Shown: positions 23,401 through 35,739 of the stretch, piece after piece
Layout of the letters: the number at the start of each line of letters is the position of its first letter
Position numbering within the stretch: position 1 is the stretch's first letter
Program-made: the position numbers and the translations under genes
Notes under the pieces: generated by a model
What the model was told of the DNA's origin: nothing
Database searches by the model: none
The model's input: only the letters and a program-made list of their open reading frames with translations
Origin: Piliocolobus tephrosceles
Lineage: Eukaryota > Chordata > Mammalia > Primates > Cercopithecidae
DNA: 64,000 nucleotides
Assembly: GCF_002776525.5 (NCBI RefSeq)
Contig: NC_045434.1
Location: 116,104,095-116,168,094, forward strand
Direction: 5' to 3'

Positions 23401-24620
23401 TAATGATCCTTTGAATTTCTGCAATATCAATTTTAATGTCTCCTTTTTCATTTTTGATTTCATTTTTTGGATATTATGTTTTTTTTCTTAGTGTGATTAA
23501 AGGTTTGTGAATTTTGTTTAACTTTTCAAGAAACCAACTTTTTGTTTAATTGATCTGTTTATTGTTTTCATTTCAAATTTACTTATTTATATTCTGATCT
23601 TCCTTTTATTTCTTCTGATCTTAGTTTTTTCTTATATTTCATATTAATGATGGGTTTGGTTTGCTCTTGGTTTTCCAATTCTTTATAATACATCATTAGA
23701 TTGTTCATTTAAAGTTTTTCCTCTTTTTTGATGCAGGCAAGTATAGTTATACAATTGCCTCTTAATACTGCTTTTTCTATATCCCAAAAGTTTTGGTATG
23801 TTGTGCTTCTATTATCATTTGTTTCAAGATATTTTTCAATCTTCTTTTTAGTTTCTTCATTGACCCACTGGTCATTCAGGAATATACTGTTTAATTTCCA
23901 TGTACCTGTATAATTTTCAAAATTCCTTGTTATTAATTTCCAGTTTTATTCCATTGTTGTCAGAGAAGATGCTTGATACCATTTCAATTTGTCTTAATGG
24001 TTTAAGACTTGTTTTATGACCTAGTATATGGTTTATATTTAAGAATAATCAACATGCTGAGGAAAATGATTGCGTTCTGCTGCCACTGGATGAAATGTTC
24101 TATACATATCTATTAGATTCATTTGGTCTATAGTGCAGATTAAATCTAGTATTTCTTTGGTGATTTTTTTTGCCTGGAATAGCTATCCAATGCTGAAAGT
24201 GGGGTGCAGTCTCCAGCTATTTTTGTATTATGGCCTATCTCTCTTTTTAGCTGTAATAACATTTCATTTATAAATCTAGGTACTCCAGTGTTAGATGCAT
24301 ATATATTTAAAATTATTATATCCTCTTGCTGAGTTGACTCTTTTATCATTATATAATGACCTTCTTTGCCATTTTTTTTTTTTTTTGTGATTTTTGTCTT
24401 GAAAACTGTTTTGTCTATTATTAATATAACAACTCCTGATCATTTTGGTTTCTATGTGCATGAAATATCTTTTTTCATCCGTTTATTTTCAGCTTGTGTG
24501 TGTCTTTACAAATGAAGTGTGTTTCTTGTAGGCAACAGATCAATAGGTCTTGTGTTTTCATCCATTTAGCCAATGTATGTCTTTTGATTGGAGAGTTTAG
24601 TCCATTTATGTTCACTGTTG
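20450..24620 (-). pseudogene. L1 ORF2 remnant (endonuclease/reverse transcriptase)
   Basis: Decayed ORF2 of the full-length L1. On the minus strand the endonuclease part is seen at 24349-24146 (open stretch with 'QQEDIIILNIYASNTG'), and an RT segment at 23104-22910 ending 'YVGFIPEVQEWFNI'. The catalytic FADD box is at about 22546-22529 and reads FADN here, so one catalytic aspartate codon is lost. The C-terminal region lies at 21356-20829. A nested L1 interrupts it at 21976-22365. Many stops and frameshifts rule out activity. Limits are estimated from position in the element. Confidence 0.85.
21976..22365 (-). mobile_element. Nested 5'-truncated L1 (L1PA-type) 3' end
   Basis: A young-looking L1 3' end in antisense lies inside the older L1 ORF2. 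It starts with a T-rich tail expanded into (TATG)n/(TTTA)n at 21999-22048. It then shows the 3' UTR, including a C-rich tract (22184-22219) that is the complement of the L1PA G-tract, and stops near the ORF2 C-terminus. The interrupted ORF2 text repeats on both sides: AAATAGGACTAC at 21964-21975 and AAATGGGACTAC at 22366-22377. These form the TSD, with one mismatch. Confidence 0.93.
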
Positions 24621-25039
24621 TTATTGATGAGCAATAACTTACTCCTGTCATTTTGTTATTTGTTTTCAGGTTGTTTTGTGATGTTTCTCTTCCTTCTTTC
24701 TTCCCTTCCTATCTTCCTCTAGTGCAGATTTTTTTGTGTGTATGTGTGTTTTGTTTTTTTCTGGTAATATGATTTAGTTTCTTGCTTTTAATTTTCTGTG
24801 TGTCTATTGCATGTTTTATGTTTGAGGTTACCATGAGGATTATAAATAGTATATTATAAACCATTACTTTTACCTGATAACAATATAAGTTTATTTACAT
24901 AAACAAATAGACAAACAAGCAAAAAGAAAACTAATAAAAACTCTATGCCTTAAATTTGTCCCCCTGCTTTTTAATTTTTGTTGTTTCTTTTTATATCTTA
25001 TTGTACTATGTCTTGAAATGTTGTTGTATTTTCTATTTT

Positions 25040-26060
25040 GATTGGTTCATTGTTTAACTTAGGAAAAATGTAGTTTACACGCCAGAGTTAAAGTGTTATA
25101 TAATATTTTGTGTTTTTCTGTGTACTTAGTATTACCAGTGAGTTTTGTACCTTCAGATAATTATTTATTACACACCAATGTCCTTTTCTTTCTATTTGAA
25201 GTACATTTATTTCTATTTGAAGTATATGTCTTTCTATTTCTCAGTTTTTGTTTATCTGGAAAAAACTTTATTTCTTTCTCACTTTTAAAGGATACTTTCC
25301 CTGGATATCCCAGCATATTTATTTTTTTCCTTCAGCACTTTAAATATATAATGCCACTCTCTTCTGGCCTACACAGTTTCCATTGAAGTATCTCTTGCCA
25401 AATGTACTGGAGTTCCATTATACATTATTTTCTTTCTTTTTTTGTTGTTGCTTTTAGGATCCTTTCTTTATCTTTGACTTTTGAGAGTTTGATTCTTCAG
25501 TGTCATGAGGTAATCTTCTTTGGGTTAAATCTTCTTGGTGTTCCATAACCTTTTCGTACATGGATATTAATATCTTTTTCTAGGTTTGGGATGTTCTCAT
25601 CTATTATCACTTTGTATAAATTTTGTACTTTTATCTCTTTGTCTCCTTTTTAATGCCAATAACTCTTAGATTTTCCCTTTTGAGGCTATTTTCTAGATTC
25701 TGTAGGTTTGCTTTACTGTTTTTTCTTTTGTTTCCTCTGACAGTGTATTTTAAAATAGCCTGCCTTCCGCCTCACTATATCTTTCTTCTGCTTGATCAAT
25801 TCTACTACTAAAGGACTCCAATGTATTCTTATTTTTCAGCTCCAGAATTTAAACTTGATACATTTTAATTATTTCAATCTCTTTGTTAAATTTATCTGAT
25901 AGAATTCTGAATTTCTTCTCTATGTTATTTTGAATTTCTTTGAGTTTCTTCAACAAAGCCATTTTGAATTATCCGTCTGAAGGATCATATACCTCTGTTT
26001 CTCTAGGATTCATCCTCAGTGGCTTATTTAGTTCATTTGATGAGGTTGGTATTTTCCAGG
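25040..26060 (-). pseudogene. L1 ORF1 remnant
   Basis: Position between the 5' UTR and ORF2 of the antisense full-length L1 marks this as ORF1, which encodes the RNA-binding chaperone of the element. The DNA retains a repetitive T/C-rich pattern in 25600-25960 that is expected for the coiled-coil coding part read in reverse. No long open frame remains. Borders are estimates. Confidence 0.65.
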
Positions 26061-27192
26061 TGGGTGTTGATGTGAGTATATATTTTTCAGGTTTAAGGCA
26101 TTGAAGAGTTAGGTATCTATTGTAGACTTTGCTGTCTGCTCTTATTTGTAGCTGTCCTTCTTGTGAAGACTTTGCATATATATGAACAGACTTCTGTTTT
26201 GTCATCTAAGCTGTATCTACTTTGGGGGCACCGCAAGTCTAGTAATACTGTGGTTCTTGTGGACTTGTGCTGGTACCAGTTTCATGGTCATGGACAAGAT
26301 TCAGAAGAATTTTCTGGATTACCATGCAGATACTCTTGTTCTCTTCCCTTCCTTTCTCCCAAACAAAAGAGTCTCTCTTGCTCTGTTCTCAGTCACCTAA
26401 AACTGGGGGTGGAATTACACAAAAGCTCCTGTAGTCACCTCCACTGTGACTGCTCTGGAGTCATACCTGAAGCAAGCACAGTGTTGGGTCTTGACCAAGG
26501 CTTTCTGTAACCACTATCTGGCTAGTGCCTATGTTTTCTCAAGGTCCTGGGGCTCTACAATGAGCAGGTATCAAAGCCAGCTAGGCCTGTGTACTTTCCT
26601 TCAGGGCAATGAGTTTCCCTAGGCCCTAAGTGACTACAGAGTTGCTATCTGGGGGTCAATGACTAGAGTCAAAAACATTAGAAGTCTATCTGGTGTTCCA
26701 TTGTATTGTGACTGAGCTGACGCTCAAGCCACAAGATGTAGTCCTTTTCACTCTTCCTTACCATTTTCAAAAGCAAAGGAGCTTCATCCTTTAGCCACAG
26801 CCACCCCAGACCACGAAGAGTACTGCCAGACTACCTGCCAATGTTGTCTTAAAGGATCTTAAAGCTTAAAGACTTAAAGTGCAGGGGCTCTTAAGTCAGC
26901 TGTGATGAATGCTGCCTGGCCTGGGACTCACCTTCAGGATAATGGGCTCCCCTCTGGCCCAGAGCAGGTCTAGGAATGCTGTCCAAGAGTCATGTCCTAG
27001 AATCTAGAACCCCAAGAGCCCACTTGATTCTTTTCCCCACTCCCCAACTATCCCCCATGGCTGTGCAGGTACCTGATTTTTAGTTCTTATGAAAGTGCCT
27101 TATCTGTATAGATATTTGTTAGCTTGGTGTCCTTGCAGGGGATGGGGGACCATCAGTGGAGTTTCTATTCTGCCACCTTGCTCCACCTCTGA
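26061..27192 (-). promoter_or_regulatory. L1 5' UTR (old L1 promoter region)
   Basis: This is the least AT-rich part of the element, with many 'CTGGG', 'CCAGG' and 'GGCCC' words. It ends at the TSD with the typical antisense L1 start 'ATTCTGCCACCTTGCTCCA'. In intact elements this region drives RNA polymerase II transcription of L1, including some antisense transcription. CpGs are largely lost here, which suggests long methylation decay. Activity is not implied. Confidence 0.7.
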
Positions 27193-27206
27193 GCATTTAC
27201 ATATTT

Positions 27207-29479
27207 CGTTTATGTTTTGTAAAGTATGTACTTTTTGCTTATTTTTTTTTCTATGGCCAATTATATATTTTGATGCATGATAAGGTGGCTCCTTCTAAGA
27301 TTTCTGAATTGGCTTTTAAAAGTGTCACAAGTTCAAATGCCAATTTACTGGTTGAAAGCATGGACTCAAGTATAAAAATTTCTAAACATATAGAAAAATA
27401 CTATTTATCTCTAGAGCTACAGGAATGAGGTAGATGACAGTAAAACACAAAGTTTTTCATTCTGATCACTGAATTAAAATATCATAAATTCATATTTTCT
27501 ATAGACTTTCTATGTAAAAGTTTGGGAATTGTATAGGAAAGAGAGTTTCAAAGACCTGTAATAAATTAATAAACACAAAAAATGAATACCATGCAAAACA
27601 GCAAGTCTCACTGAGCATTTCTTGAACTTAGAAGCAGATCATGCTGTCTTATCTCAGGATGTTATAACTCCTTTATCTAAGAAAATTACTTTGCAATTGA
27701 CTTAGAAAACCAATTCTCCTTGTTCTCTATATTCACAACCCATAATTTCCTACATCTCTATTACTAAAAGTAGATGTCAATGTGGCCATTTGGGAAAGAA
27801 TCTTAGATGATTATTTTCTTTCAATGTCTCCCCTTACTGGGACTATTAGGCTCAAGTATTTTGATTTTGGCCAGCAATAGCAAAATGCTCACCATCATCT
27901 AAATCCACATGCATTTTTCTCAGGCTAATAATAATAATAATAATAATAATAAACATGGTGCTATACATCTGGTTTAAGAGACAGTTTGTAATGCAGAAGC
28001 AGGAGATATACTAGGAAGGAGGAGATGCCTAAATCTAGGCATGGAAATATCACTTATTTTAGATGGTGAAATTTTGATGAGCATGCCTAAGTATATGGAT
28101 AGAGATAAGTTAATAAAGGTTAACATGGTTTTATTGTTAGTGTCTAACAGTCAGGCAGTTAGTTTTTATCAGTACAAAGAGCATAGTTGTAGTTTCTTCT
28201 CAAAAGAAAATTTTACTTCCTGAAGAGGGAATTGCAATGTTCACAATATCCTAGCAGCCACTGTGACTCTCACTAAGAAATCGGACAAGATTAAGACATT
28301 ATATAAATTTGCTATTGATATTCCAAGAATATTGGGTCCAATGAAACTGTAGGCCTAAGTGATGGAGATGTTCATGTGTGTTTCTGTTTACATATACGCA
28401 TATAAACAGCATCTGATAGAATAATATGTTCACAACAGGTGCTAGGGTCTGTATTTATTTATTCTAAGAAGAAGATTACATTTGGTGCAGTACATTGCAA
28501 TCCTTTGCTGTCCTACTGGACCCACCTATTCATGGCAGTGTCCAACAAGAGAATGCCAGTGGTTTCACTTGAACGTCTTTCAAGGTTTTTGTAATCAGGT
28601 TACTCTCTGAAGTATCCTGAGGAATATAGCATTCATTTCATTTATTATTTTGTTAGCCAAGCTTTAGTGACTACCGTTTGATGGTTCTTATAATATTTTC
28701 AAGGGTAAAATGTGGAGTCTATTTCAATGCAAAGGATACATATTTCCACTATACAAAGAAAAATGAAAAATCATAGGCAGATGTTAGAATCCATATACAA
28801 GCATGTCTGGATCAAAAACTGTACCACCTTATCCTTAAAACTGATACTCTGAATGGCAGTCAATGTGAATAGTGTATTCATGAAAAAGTCATAGCTCAGG
28901 GCTATTGTTGAGTAATTCCTGCAAGGTATGAATGCCTTTCTTTTTGTAGTTCACAATTACTCTGGTAATTAGTAACTAATCTGTGTGGGGAATGCTAAAA
29001 GGACAAATGCATAGTAAGTATTGAATTACATTTCTTTAAGATCCTCCAGGTTTCACTTCATTTAAAGGATTCTGGGGGTATAAAATCAGCCAAGTATGGG
29101 TATTAAATTATTTATTTTACAGGTATCAAGTCAAGTCCTATTCTTTAGAGATCAAGTCAACATATCAGAATTGGGGTGTTTATACTATGAAAATTAAGCA
29201 AGATATTATAGAGCTTTTTGTTTATTTTTGTCCCAAGGATCCCATGATTAATTAAATACTGCCAAAGATCCTGGGAATCAGACAGTTTTGTGCATCATGT
29301 AGCCAGCTATTTTGTCTCTCAGTTATGTGGCTTTTGTTGACTTCTATTCTTACGGGATACTTTCGTACTCAGCAAACATTTCCATGTCATGGTACCCAAC
29401 CAGGAAAGTCTGCTTTAAAATAGGATTATGTTATTTTATTTCTTAAATATGTTGAGCAGTTGTATTCATTTTTTAAAAT
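27207..29479. other. Unassigned AT-rich DNA
   Basis: I see no gene. A (TAA)9-type microsatellite lies at 27926-27952. No interspersed repeat could be named with confidence. Confidence 0.5.
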
Positions 29480-29995
29480 TGTTTGTATCAGTTTTCTGCT
29501 TGAAATCTAATTACCAAAAATCTAGTAGCTTAAAACAACACAAATGTATTATATTACAGTTCTGTATTTTAGCATTGAAGATGGGTCTCACTAGGCTAAA
29601 ATCAAGGCCTCTGAAGTGCTGTGTTTCTTTCTGGATGTTCTGTGGGGAGAATCTATTCCACTGTCTTTTATAAAGTCTGTAAGCTGAGGTTCATGGCCCT
29701 CTTGTTCATCTTTAAACCCACAAATTGTTTTCCTTCTGACTTTGTTTCCCATCATCGTATATCCTTGTCTTACTCTGACTTTCTTTGTCTCACACTTTCT
29801 CATTAAGGGCCTTAGTGTTTACACTGGTCCTACCTGAATAATTCAGGATAATCTCCTTGATTTAAGGTTATTTTAGTAGCTGCCTTATTTTCATTTGCTA
29901 CATTAATTCTCCTTTGTCATGTAACTTAGTGTAGTCACAGTGTCCGGGGATTAAGCCATGGTCATCTTTCTTGAGATTATTATTCTGCCTCCCAC
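29480..29995 (-). mobile_element. MaLR-like old LTR, antisense
   Basis: The block order fits an antisense old LTR of the MaLR type: 'GTAGCTTAAAACAACACAAATG', 'CTAAAATCAAGGCCTCTGAAG', 'GGGGAGAATCTATTCCA', 'CTGAATAATTCAGGATAATC', 'GTGTCCGGGGATTAAGCCATGG', then 'TTATTCTGCCTCCCACAATAG'. It is strongly diverged, and the exact family is uncertain. Confidence 0.5.
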
Positions 29996-31657
29996 AATAG
30001 TGTTAATCAAACACTTACCCACTATTCAATAATTATATAACAATTGTATTTTTAGCCAGATGAATATATTTATGAAGAGTATCAAAGCAATTAAACAATG
30101 GGTGTTGAATAAATATAAAGAAAAAAAATCTGAAACAATGTAGTGGGTAGCCAAGAATTTCTATGGTGGGTACATGGTCTGGGCTAATAGCAGACAAATA
30201 TTAGACTGACACCCCATTTTTATTTCAAAACCATAACTTTCTTGGGGCTGTTATGGTGTATTGCATGTGGAATACCTCCATGAATATTTCATGTGGCTGA
30301 ATGGCTATTTGCTTTAAAGAAGTGTTACCCCAAATGTGAGAAAATTTAATTTATGCTCCCCAAGTCTCAGTCAAGGGGCTTCCTTAACCTCTCACATTTG
30401 CTATTAAACTGTGAGGATTATGCAGTCTGACTCCTTTACCTCTCCACCTTGGTCTTTCTTTAGCCATTATTATGTAGACTTCAATAATTCTTATAAGACA
30501 TACCCAAATTAAATTGGCCATTCTTCTATTATGGTGTTAATCCACTGAATCCTATTTTATCCCCTATATTTCTCCTATTAATTAGTTCTTTGATCTCTAG
30601 AATGATGATTCATCCTTCTTGTCATATGGCCAATATCACAGTGTGAAGTTAGCAATGCTATAGCTTCTACAAAGGAATGAATCAGTTTCTATATATAATT
30701 ACTTAATAGTCAACACAAAAGTAGTGCTTCAAATTGAGATATATGAAAAATAGAATATTAAGTATTGGTTAAATTGATGTGTATGTGCTTACTGTGTTTA
30801 CCGGGGTTCTTTGAAAACAGATAAAATATTTTAAAGTAATTGAGAATAGGAAAGAGAGTTCTCAGCATGAGTTGTTCTCTGCTTTCTACATAGCTTCCTA
30901 AAGTAATTCTCTGTGACATCTGCCTGCTATTTTCACCTGACATAGGTTAATATCATTTGAGTCGTAGGGTTAATGAATTTGAACCTTTTTTGAGTAAATG
31001 TCATTATCCTGCAATATATTTGAACTCTTTTGAGTTAATTTTTATTATCCTGTAATTTCTATAGCCAAGGTTTCACTTGCTAATGACAGAGTTGTACTCA
31101 TTAAAACGAAAGGAATCACAAAATTGAAATATTATTATTGATCAAATTTACATTGCTATTTCTCACCAATTAATATTGATTACATCCCGGATCATATTAA
31201 AATTTCTCAAATTATTTCACAGTGGCCTCAGAATGCAGTATAATCTATTTAATTGTTGACGGAAAACCACTGATATTTTCTAAATTGTTTTCAGTAAGTG
31301 ATTTGCATTAGCTTTGCATTTCAGACACTTTCTGAGTTCTTAATTATTTAACTTGTCAAATCAATAATTGATCATACAAATGGCACTAAGAATTGCTTTT
31401 TCCCAAAGGAAATTCAGAAATGTTAACCATTTTGTGAAAGATTTTAGAAAATACCTCTAATAACTGAATTCAATTTCCATCTGCAGTATATAAAATATGC
31501 AATCCTACACATTCATAGAAACACGATAACTTTTATTGATCTAAAATTAACTATTGCACATCTAGTTTCCTCTCCAGAATGTAGAAAGCTAGAAGGAATT
31601 CCTGCTTTTACAACAGCAATAAAAAAGCTGAACTAACTTCATGACTTTGTGAGCTCA
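29996..31657. other. Unassigned AT-rich DNA with a small diverged tandem duplication
   Basis: No gene or named repeat. At 30978-31018 and 31019-31058 a roughly 41-bp unit occurs twice in tandem with several differences ('TTTGAAC...TTTTGAGT...ATTATCCTG'). Confidence 0.5.
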
Positions 31658-31820
31658 CGGGCGAGGTGGCGGGCGTCGGTAGTCCCAGCTACTCAGGAGG
31701 CTGAGGCAGGAGAATGGCGTGAACCCGGGAAGCGGAGCTTGCAGTGAGCTGAGATCCGGCCACTGCACTCCAGCCTGGGCGACAGAGTTAGACTCCGTCT
31801 CAAAAAAAAAAAAAAAAAAA
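31658..31820 (+). mobile_element. 5'-truncated AluY, Old World monkey type
   Basis: A sense right-hand part of an Alu with intact A-tail (18 or more As). 'GAGATCCGGCCACTGCACTC' is the variant I associate with AluYR copies of Old World monkeys, where human AluY usually has 'GAGATCGCGCCACTGC'. Low divergence suggests a recent insertion. No clear TSD. Confidence 0.9.
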
Positions 31821-31839
31821 GTTGTGATCACTAAGTGAA

Positions 31840-33345
31840 CGGATCCAAATTCTAAAGAAAGACACTGCCTACAGGAAAGAGGAGGTGCTCACGCAGTCAA
31901 CAGTGTTAGATGCAGTCACACACCAATAAGAAGTTGTAGAGACATTGTGGAACTTTTGTGGGCTGCAGAAATGTGGCAGAGTTTGTACCCTCTTATCTGC
32001 CATTTCTCCACAAACCCTAACACACTTCACAGAACAGAACAAAAAAGTCCTGAGCTGTGCTGATCGTGATGCGGACCTAGAGGAGTCGAACAGTGGCCAC
32101 ACAGAAAGGACAAACAGCTCCTCCAAGAAGCTATCTTTCTAACTCTACACAAAAAAACAATGCGGAGAAGGAAGAGTAATGCTGCTAGCAGCTAGACCAA
32201 ATGCATTGGTGAACACTCATTTCAGCTGAGGGACAGCAAGGAGGAGGGAGAGACAAAATTTACATCTGGAAGAGAGTAAGCATTAAGCACTGAGCTCAGA
32301 ACTTTAAGCAGTAGAGGAAAGGAGAACTGAGAAGGCTATACACATACACAAGGTCAGAGACATTGTGCATGCCTGAGTCTGAGTCTTAAACAGGAGAAAA
32401 GATACTATATTACTCTCACACTACAACCAAACCAGATTACTTGAGTTACAACGACAGCAACACACTTTTAGGAGATGGCCAAAAAGGAAAGAACAGAACA
32501 CAATACTGTCTCTGAGTTACAGTAGAAAGGAAAACCTAAAATTCTGAATCTTATATTAATGAATTGTGCTCCTACAAAATACCAACCACCCTAGATACAA
32601 GGTTAAAAACTCCTGAGCAAAAGGCTTAAGAAAAGAAAAGTTGTGATGATTTTGCAGTATGCAATTACTACCTCAGTTTTACTATTATTTATTGCTCTGC
32701 ACAACATGTCAGTTTTTAACTGAATGAATGTACAAAAATTGTCCATTATCCTGTTGGTGGTCATCTGAGTTTTAAAAGGGAGCTTAAAAAGGCAAAGAAA
32801 AATCCACAGTCAAATAAAAACAAACAAACGAAAAATATCTTCAAGAGAAAGAACAATTATTATAACCAGATTCAGATGTGACACAAATGTTGAAACCATG
32901 TGACTCTCAAGCAGGGAATTTAAAATAATAATTAATACATGTAAAATTCTAAAACTTTCAAAAATAGGAGGATAGTGTGCATGATCTAATTGGTTATTTT
33001 AGCAAATCATTGGAAATCATAAAAAAAAATTAACTGAAATTTATAGAAATTAAAATACATAATGGGAAAGAACCCCTTCTCTAGGCTCCTCAATACAATA
33101 AACACAGCAAAAGAAGGTCTCAGTGAACTTAATGTGTATTCAGTGGGAAATACCCAAGTTGAAACACAAAGAAAAAAATCTAGTGAGGGAACAAAAGGAG
33201 GATATCCAACAGATGTGAAACAATAGCAAATGTTCTAACGTATGTAATTGTAATTGGAGGAGCAGAAAGAGAGAAAGAGGGAAAATACATATTTGGAAAA
33301 ATAATGGCTAAGAATTCGCTAAAATTAATGTTGAGAACTTCAGTT
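31840..33345 (+). mobile_element. Old L1 (L1M) 5' region and ORF1 fragment, sense
   Basis: 32870-33345 resembles the sense ORF1 region of old L1. 'TTTAAAATAATAATTAATA', 'AAGAAGGTCTCAGTGAAC', 'GGATATCCAACAGATGTG', 'GTAATTGGAGGAGCAGAAAG' and 'ATAATGGCTAAGAATT' occur in the expected order. 31840-32640 is A-rich and could be its 5' UTR, but I could not confirm this. No ORF1 frame survives. Confidence 0.55.
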
Positions 33346-33616
33346 TTAGTCCAAACTCTATGATTAGTTTTTCAGGCCTGACCACAGGTAATTAAAGGCT
33401 TTCCTGGCAGGTGGGAGGGTACAGGTTGTCTACCCTACATCAGACTTAGTGCACGGACAGTGCATTTCAGTTTCTGAAGCGAATTGCTGTCAAAAACTAG
33501 TATTCCCCTACCTGGCCATGCTGCTATGCCTATGTGCCCAAACACTTCTCTTTGAAGATCTGCTTATCAGCAAAAGCATAAGATAATTTTCACAGTTGTA
33601 AACCATATATATGTGT

Positions 33617-33938
33617 ATGTTTGTTTGTTTGTTTGTTTATTTATTTATTTATTTATTGAGACAGAGTCTCGCTCTCTCACCCAGGCTGGACTGCAGGGGC
33701 TTAATCTCAGCTCACTGCAAGCTCCGCCTCCCGGGCTCACACCATTCTCCTGCCTCAGCCTCCCGAGTAACTGGGACTACAGGCGCCCGCCACCACGCTC
33801 AGCTAATTTTTTGTGTTTTTAGTAGAGATGGGGTTTCACAGTGTTAGCCAGGGTGATCTTGATCTCCTGATCTCGTGATCCATCCCCCTCAGCCTCTCGA
33901 AGTGCTGGGATTATAGGAGGGAGCCAATGCGCCCAGCC
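33617..33938 (-). mobile_element. AluY-like element
   Basis: A full-length antisense Alu with its tail degraded to (TTTG)4(TTTA)5. The body runs from 'GAGACAGAGTCTCGCTCTC' to 'GCGCCCAGCC'. Several private changes are present. The tail is a potential length-variable microsatellite. Confidence 0.95.
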
Positions 33939-33959
33939 AACAACACGTATTTTTAATAA

Positions 33960-34480
33960 TGCAGTATATATCCTTCTCTGACTTTTTTTACGCTTACTGT
34001 TATATTTGTCAGAATAATTCTTGTTTATTCATAAAATTATTTGTCACTGATTTTTTACTTCTGTCAGTTATTGCATGAATGAATGTACAAAAATTGTCCA
34101 TTATCCTATTGATGGTCATCTGAGTTCCTTACATTATTAAACTTATGTACATTGTTTTTATGGATATAATTTTATATGTCTCCCTGAACAAATATGCAAG
34201 AATGTATTTAGGGTTTAGGCCTAAAAGGGAGATCCCAGGATCATGAGGTAAGCACAAATTCAATTCTTCTGATAATGCCAAACTGCCTTCTAAGGAAGTA
34301 TGTCAGTGTATGCTCACATCATCAGAATATGAGCATTCCTACTGATACATTCTTTTCCTTAACAGTAAGGTTTAACATTTACAATTAAACATTCTTGATT
34401 ATTAATAAAATTGGGTGTCTTTTGATATGTGTACAGTCATTCGTGTTTTTTCTTCAGTCTTTTGTTGGTCTTTTAAGATT
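33960..34480 (-). mobile_element. Old L1 3' region, antisense (diverged)
   Basis: The pattern 'CATTATCC...GATGGTCATCTGAGTT', 'CTAAAAGGGAGATCCCAGGATCATGAGG' and 'AATGCCAAACTGCCTTCTAAGG' follows the order of antisense L1 sequence near the ORF2 end. The match is loose, consistent with an old L1M copy. Confidence 0.5.
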
Positions 34481-35739
34481 TTCTCTGTCTTCATTATACT
34501 GAAGGATCTGCAATCTGCTGTGTGCTTGACACTTTCATTCATTGCTATTTGAAGACACAGTCATTCAAATAATTGAAAGTTTCCCTTCTCTCCTAGAGCA
34601 CACAATTTGTAACAAGTAAATTAGCAAGTATATAAATAAGACAGTTGCGGGTATTTATAAACACTCTCCAGGTTTTTTGTTGTGTAAGAAATTCTCTATT
34701 AAGTTTTGTAATAATGTAAGTAGATAAAATATCACATTGTTTTCTATATAAGTATTATACATAGGAAATTTCAGTCTCTAGCATGCATCTCTACCTGGAC
34801 TCTTCCCTTTTGTCTTTTCATTTCTATAGTGTCGCAGTGGGCTGTATATGCCCCAGGTTGTGTTTTTCGCAAGTAGACACTGAGATGGAATTTGGCATGC
34901 GTAATGTTTATAAGTGATAAGTATTTGGGAAAAAGATGGGGATGAAGGTGTGTGGTTGGGCAAAGAAAGAAGTTAAACTATGATGCAAGCTCAACAAAGC
35001 CTCAGTCAACCTTATATTGGAAGATCTGGAACACAGTCAGTCAGTTAGAATAATCCCATATTGGCCAAAATATAAGGACCTTTGTGCCTCCACCTCAATT
35101 AGTCATTGAATATGGGCTGCCCTGGTTATCAAATGCCATTTTAAGTGGGTCTTTGCAACTGTAATACGAAACTAAAAGTAGGGGGCTCTTTGCTTGCAGC
35201 CCAGCCACTTGACTTCAAAATGCATTTATTTATTTTTTTCCTTCTCTTGCATTTAAAGATATAACCTTGAGGCAAAATGCGAAAGCTTTTTTTTATGAAC
35301 ATTAAAATAGACTCATATCCCTCCTCTTTTCATCCTGTATACTCCCTTTACATTTATCTAAGTGTATACTAGTATCTAATTACATGTCTTCTTAAATGTT
35401 CCAGGGGCTAATCTTTAGAGAGGTAGACCAATTCTGCAGACCCAGCTGCAGAGTTCCAGAGATTGCTTCAAGATGACTAATTAACAACGCAGACGTTGTT
35501 GACATGCTGTCAGCCTGAGGTGCAAGTGGACTGCAACCCAAGATAGCCACCTGAACAAGACACACAGCCATTATACTCATCCCCATTCTTACATGCATTC
35601 CTTATCAAGTTTTCCTTTTGAAACCTCTGCCTTTCCCCCCAACACTCCAAAAAATCAAAGTAGTTACTTTGGATGGGAATCCAATTGCTTCCCCTTTGCT
35701 AGTTTTGGTTAATAATAAGTTACTTCCTACCAGACTTCA
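34481..35739. other. Unassigned mixed-composition DNA
   Basis: 34780-35210 is less AT-rich than the surrounding DNA and has the texture of an old LTR or other repeat ('CCTTTGTGCCTCCACCTCAATTAG'), but I cannot name it. 35390-35640 is similar. No coding signal. Confidence 0.4.

Larger units (their letters stand above)
20050..27192 (-). mobile_element. Full-length LINE-1 (L1PB/L1MA-type), antisense
   Basis: This is a complete L1 in antisense. From left to right it contains the A-tail/3' UTR (T-rich start at about 20064, 'GAGGTACATGAGATGTTCTGATACA'-type blocks), ORF2, ORF1 and a 5' UTR ending in 'TCTATTCTGCCACCTTGCTC' at about 27165-27184. A perfect 14-bp direct repeat, GCATTTACATATTT, borders it at 20036-20049 and 27193-27206. 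That is a TSD, which shows one full-length integration. Without the nested L1 (21976-22365) it is about 6.75 kb. Both ORFs are broken by many stops. The subfamily is from memory of its 3' UTR. Confidence 0.9.
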
